Below, in pieces: positions 61,944-64,000 of a stretch of DNA of 64,000 nt. Numbering within the stretch: the first letter of the stretch is position 1; every line of letters begins with the position of its first letter. Source of the stretch: Emticicia agri (GTDB taxonomy: Bacteria; Bacteroidota; Bacteroidia; Cytophagales; Spirosomataceae); the NCBI RefSeq assembly GCF_004168285.1, contig NZ_SEWF01000004.1, forward strand, positions 1 to 64,000, given 5' to 3'. Under the pieces are notes generated by a model. That model was not told the DNA's origin, made no database searches, and worked only from the letters and a program-made list of their open reading frames with translations. The translations under genes were made by a program, and so were the position numbers.

Positions 61944-62939
61944 TCAGTTAGCCGCATGAATATTTTCCCAGATTAAATCCTTCAATTCGTCTATTCCCTG
62001 ATTTGCATAGGAAGAGAAGAACAGAAAAGGTAAATCCTGTGGAATTTTCTTTTTAATTTTTGCGATTTGCTTCTCGTCAACCAAATCACATTTCGAAATA
62101 CCTAAAATTCTCTTTTTATCGAGCAGTTCCGGGTTGTACTGTTTTAATTCTTTGAGCAGGGTTTTGTATTCCTTTGCAGGATTTTCACTATCGGCAGAAA
62201 CCAGAAACAGCAGTATTGAGTTTCGTTCGATATGCCTAAGAAAACGTAGTCCAAGGCCTTTTCCTTCAGATGCACCTTCAATAATACCCGGTATATCGGC
62301 CATTACAAAAGACTTATAATCACGATAGGCCACTACGCCCAGATTAGGCGTAAGAGTGGTAAAAGGGTAATCGGCAATTTCAGGCTTTGCCGCCGAAACA
62401 ACCGATAATAGTGTTGATTTGCCGGCATTCGGGAAGCCCACAAGCCCCACGTCTGCCAATACTTTTAATTCTAAAATTATCCAGGCTTCTTCTCCTTCTT
62501 CGCCGGGTTGAGCATATTCAGGTGCCTGATTGGTTGAGTTTCTGAAATGGTAGTTACCTAAACCACCTCTTCCGCCCGATAATAAAACTATTTTTTCTCC
62601 GTCTTGTGTTACCTCACCAATGATTTCGCCTGTTTCGGCATCTCTCGCTACGGTGCCAAGCGGTACTTCTATAATCTCGTCATGGCCTTGTGCGCCCGCT
62701 CTTCTTCCGCCTTCTCCAGCTACACCGTGCTGCGCTTTAATGTGCTTGCGGTATTTCAGGTGCAGAAGTGTCCAGTGTTGCGAATTCCCTTTCAGTATCA
62801 CATGGCCTCCCCTACCGCCATCACCACCATCAGGCCCGCCATTCGGTACGTGTTTTTCTCTACGAAAATGCTTTGACCCAGCCCCACCATTGCCCGAACG
62901 GCAATTTATTTTTACATAATCTATAAAATTGCTTGTCAT
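61944..62939 (-). CDS. obgE: GTPase ObgE/CgtA
   Basis: A 331-residue GTPase involved in 50S assembly and stress control. The glycine-rich Obg domain (residues 1-158) shows [18 protein letters not shown] and [13 protein letters not shown]. The G domain carries P-loop [28 protein letters not shown] and SKCDLVD. The variable C-terminal OCT domain is absent, as in many Bacteroidota. Cytoplasmic; followed towards the left by non-coding DNA. Confidence 0.96.
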   Translation of the reverse strand: MTSNFIDYVKINCRSGNGGAGSKHFRREKHVPNGGPDGGDGGRGGHVILKGNSQHWTLLHLKYRKHIKAQHGVAGEGGRRAGAQGHDEIIEVPLGTVARDAETGEIIGEVTQDGEKIVLLSGGRGGLGNYHFRNSTNQAPEYAQPGEEGEEAWIILELKVLADVGLVGFPNAGKSTLLSVVSAAKPEIADYPFTTLTPNLGVVAYRDYKSFVMADIPGIIEGASEGKGLGLRFLRHIERNSILLFLVSADSENPAKEYKTLLKELKQYNPELLDKKRILGISKCDLVDEKQIAKIKKKIPQDLPFLFFSSYANQGIDELKDLIWENIHAAN

Positions 62940-62949
62940 AAGCTTTTGA

Positions 62950-63128
62950 ATTGAGTGAATGAGCGATTGAGTGAATGAGTGATTATTATCCTTATCGCCC
63001 TCTACAAAATTTATAATTACACTTATTTAGAGCTATTTTAGATTGTCGATTGATTATTATTTATATAAGCGAATTATTAGTAAACATGAATAATCACTCA
63101 ATCACATATTCACTAAATCACTCAATAA
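62950..63128. repeat. Inverted octamer-repeat arrays between obgE and adk
   Basis: The left array (about 62950-62985) has TTGAGTGAATGAGCGATTGA and then GTGAATGA, GTGATTAT. The right array (63090-63127) has TAATCACTCAATCACATATT and TCACTAAATCACTCAA. About 100 bp of AT-rich DNA lies between. The right array abuts the adk stop codon. Confidence 0.8.
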
Positions 63129-63707
63129 CTAATCTACCTTTGCATTATCTATTGCTTCACAAATCGTGCCGAATATTAAATCAATCTGTCCAATGCCATT
63201 TACTTTTACCACTTTTCCCTGATTCTGGTAAAATGGTAATACATGAATAGTCTTGCTGAAATACTCATCTATGCGTTTTAATAGCTTATCTTCATCATCA
63301 TCGGCTCTGCCGCTTACTTTTTTTCTTTCAGCAATACGGTCTTTGATTTCTGCCTCTGTTACGTCTAATTGTAAAACCAGGTCTATTTTTTCTCCTTTAC
63401 CTTCTAAAAAAGTATCCAGGGCTTCTGCCTGATTTACGGTACGTGGGAATCCATCAAAAATAAAGCCGCTCACATCGGGGTTTCTCTGTACTTCTTCTTC
63501 CAGCATATCTATCGTAATCGAATCAGGAACCAATAAACCATCGGCAAGGATTTGTTTTACACGTTTCCCTAACTCGGTATCCTGACTGATATGCATTCTG
63601 AACATATCGCCTGTAGAAATATGAGCCAATTTGTATTTATCAATAATTTTAGCTGATTGAGTACCCTTTCCGGCACCTGGAGGTCCAAATATTACAAGAT
63701 TAAACAT
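63129..63707 (-). CDS. adk: Adenylate kinase
   Basis: A 192-residue enzyme catalysing ATP + AMP to 2 ADP. It has P-loop GPPGAGKGTQS, AMP-site HISTGDMFR, GFIFDGFPRTVNQAEAL and LID-region RIAERKKVSGRADDDEDKL. The zinc-type LID insert is missing, so this is the short form usual in Bacteroidota. Cytoplasmic. Octamer repeats follow its stop. Confidence 0.96.
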   Translation of the reverse strand: MFNLVIFGPPGAGKGTQSAKIIDKYKLAHISTGDMFRMHISQDTELGKRVKQILADGLLVPDSITIDMLEEEVQRNPDVSGFIFDGFPRTVNQAEALDTFLEGKGEKIDLVLQLDVTEAEIKDRIAERKKVSGRADDDEDKLLKRIDEYFSKTIHVLPFYQNQGKVVKVNGIGQIDLIFGTICEAIDNAKVD

Positions 63708-63828
63708 AAGTAAAATGATAGGTCAATTCCTTCTCTCATAGCATTCTGATATGAGCAGGTCGGCAAAAATAAAATCAAAATTTATAATTTGTACGATTCC
63801 GAGGCAAATAATTTATCTAATGGTAAAA

Positions 63829-63864
63829 AAAACAGCCTGATTCTGACTGAATCAGGCTGTTTTT
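63829..63864. terminator. Bidirectional terminator upstream of adk
   Basis: AACAGCCTGATT-CTGACTG-AATCAGGCTGTT, a 12-bp perfect stem with an A run to the left and TTTTT to the right. On the minus strand it ends the partial gene that stops at 63889. Confidence 0.92.
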
Positions 63865-63888
63865 ATATTTAAACCCATCAAGGTTTTA

Positions 63889-64000
63889 TCAACCTTTAGG
63901 GCCACCGCTACTTCCCGAAGGATTGTTGTTGGCCGGAGGAGTTGCTGTACCATTGGGTGTAGGTGTAGTACCCGTTCCTGTTCCGTTGATGCTTTCCAAT
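63889..64000 (-). CDS. C-terminal end of an unidentified protein (5' end outside the window)
   Basis: The last 37 codons of a minus-strand frame with stop TGA at 63889-63891. The visible tail (ESINGTGTGTTPTPNGTATP, then PPANNNPSGSSGGPKG) is low-complexity, rich in Gly, Thr, Pro and Asn, and probably disordered. The terminator behind it supports a real gene. The function cannot be guessed from this piece. Confidence 0.6.
   Translation of the reverse strand, partial: LESINGTGTGTTPTPNGTATPPANNNPSGSSGGPKG

Noticed and set aside
5826-63128. Octamer arrays as a CRISPR array
   Set aside because: Units are only 8 bp, adjacent without unique spacers, and the arrays are inverted. No cas genes are present.
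1-64000. tRNA or rRNA genes
   Set aside because: I looked for TpsiC-arm and cloverleaf patterns in the intergenic gaps and saw none; a covariance search would settle it.

Overview
The window looks like the chromosome of a free-living Bacteroidota, most likely order Cytophagales (inference). It is roughly 42 percent GC. Two secreted proteins end in type IX secretion (T9SS) sorting domains. The clearest promoters follow the Bacteroidota pattern (TTG, about 19 nt, TAnnTTTG), and most starts lack a Shine-Dalgarno sequence. The content is mostly housekeeping and catabolic; no rRNA, tRNA, phage or CRISPR array was seen.

Layout. 1-1312: a complete IS4-family insertion sequence that has cut off the 3' end of an alpha/beta-hydrolase gene. 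1.3-15 kb: secreted and lipoprotein genes (a DUF885-like peptidase and a LruC-domain protein), an ALDH7-type aldehyde dehydrogenase, a GH63-like glucosidase, miaE, a THUMP-like methyltransferase and a secreted esterase. 15-16.2 kb: small ORFs, including a frameshifted HigA-type antitoxin remnant. 16.3-20 kb: SulP transporter, overlapping beta-carbonic anhydrase and a porin, which fits bicarbonate handling. 20-26.4 kb: an orphan InsA-like zinc-finger/HTH protein, an MHS-family transporter with a small membrane partner, an acyltransferase and acetyl-CoA synthetase. 27.5-32.5 kb: a phenylalanine/tyrosine catabolic operon (hmgA, hppD, phhA, a MarR regulator, fahA) with a twin operator-like inverted repeat in front. 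32.5-47 kb: antiporter, flavin reductase, a 59-residue lipoprotein, deformylase paralogue, OmpA-like protein, NAD(P)H-hydrate repair enzyme, VOC protein, rplS with a possible RNA leader, dapF, maltokinase, DinB protein, a PLP dehydratase and adenine deaminase. 47-55.7 kb (minus strand): complex I genes nuoA to nuoJ only, closed by a strong terminator, so nuoK-N must lie elsewhere. 55.8-61.7 kb: two tandem T9SS-exported SASA esterases with Ig-like repeats. 61.9-64 kb: obgE, adk and the tail of an unidentified gene.

The least ordinary content is between the genes. There are several families of structured repeats: (A) two copies of a 119-153 bp three-hairpin element with compensatory base changes; (B) and (C) single 177-192 bp imperfect palindromes whose ends resemble each other; (D) inverted arrays of a degenerate octamer (GTGATTGA/GTGAATGA/GTGATTTA) at five intergenic sites, two of them inside the nuo operon and one forming a hairpin with perfect 30-bp arms; and (E) a CCACGGAG-type repeat. 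All are probably non-autonomous or REP-like elements. The helper enzyme is not evident; the orphan InsA-like protein sits next to element C but lacks a catalytic domain.
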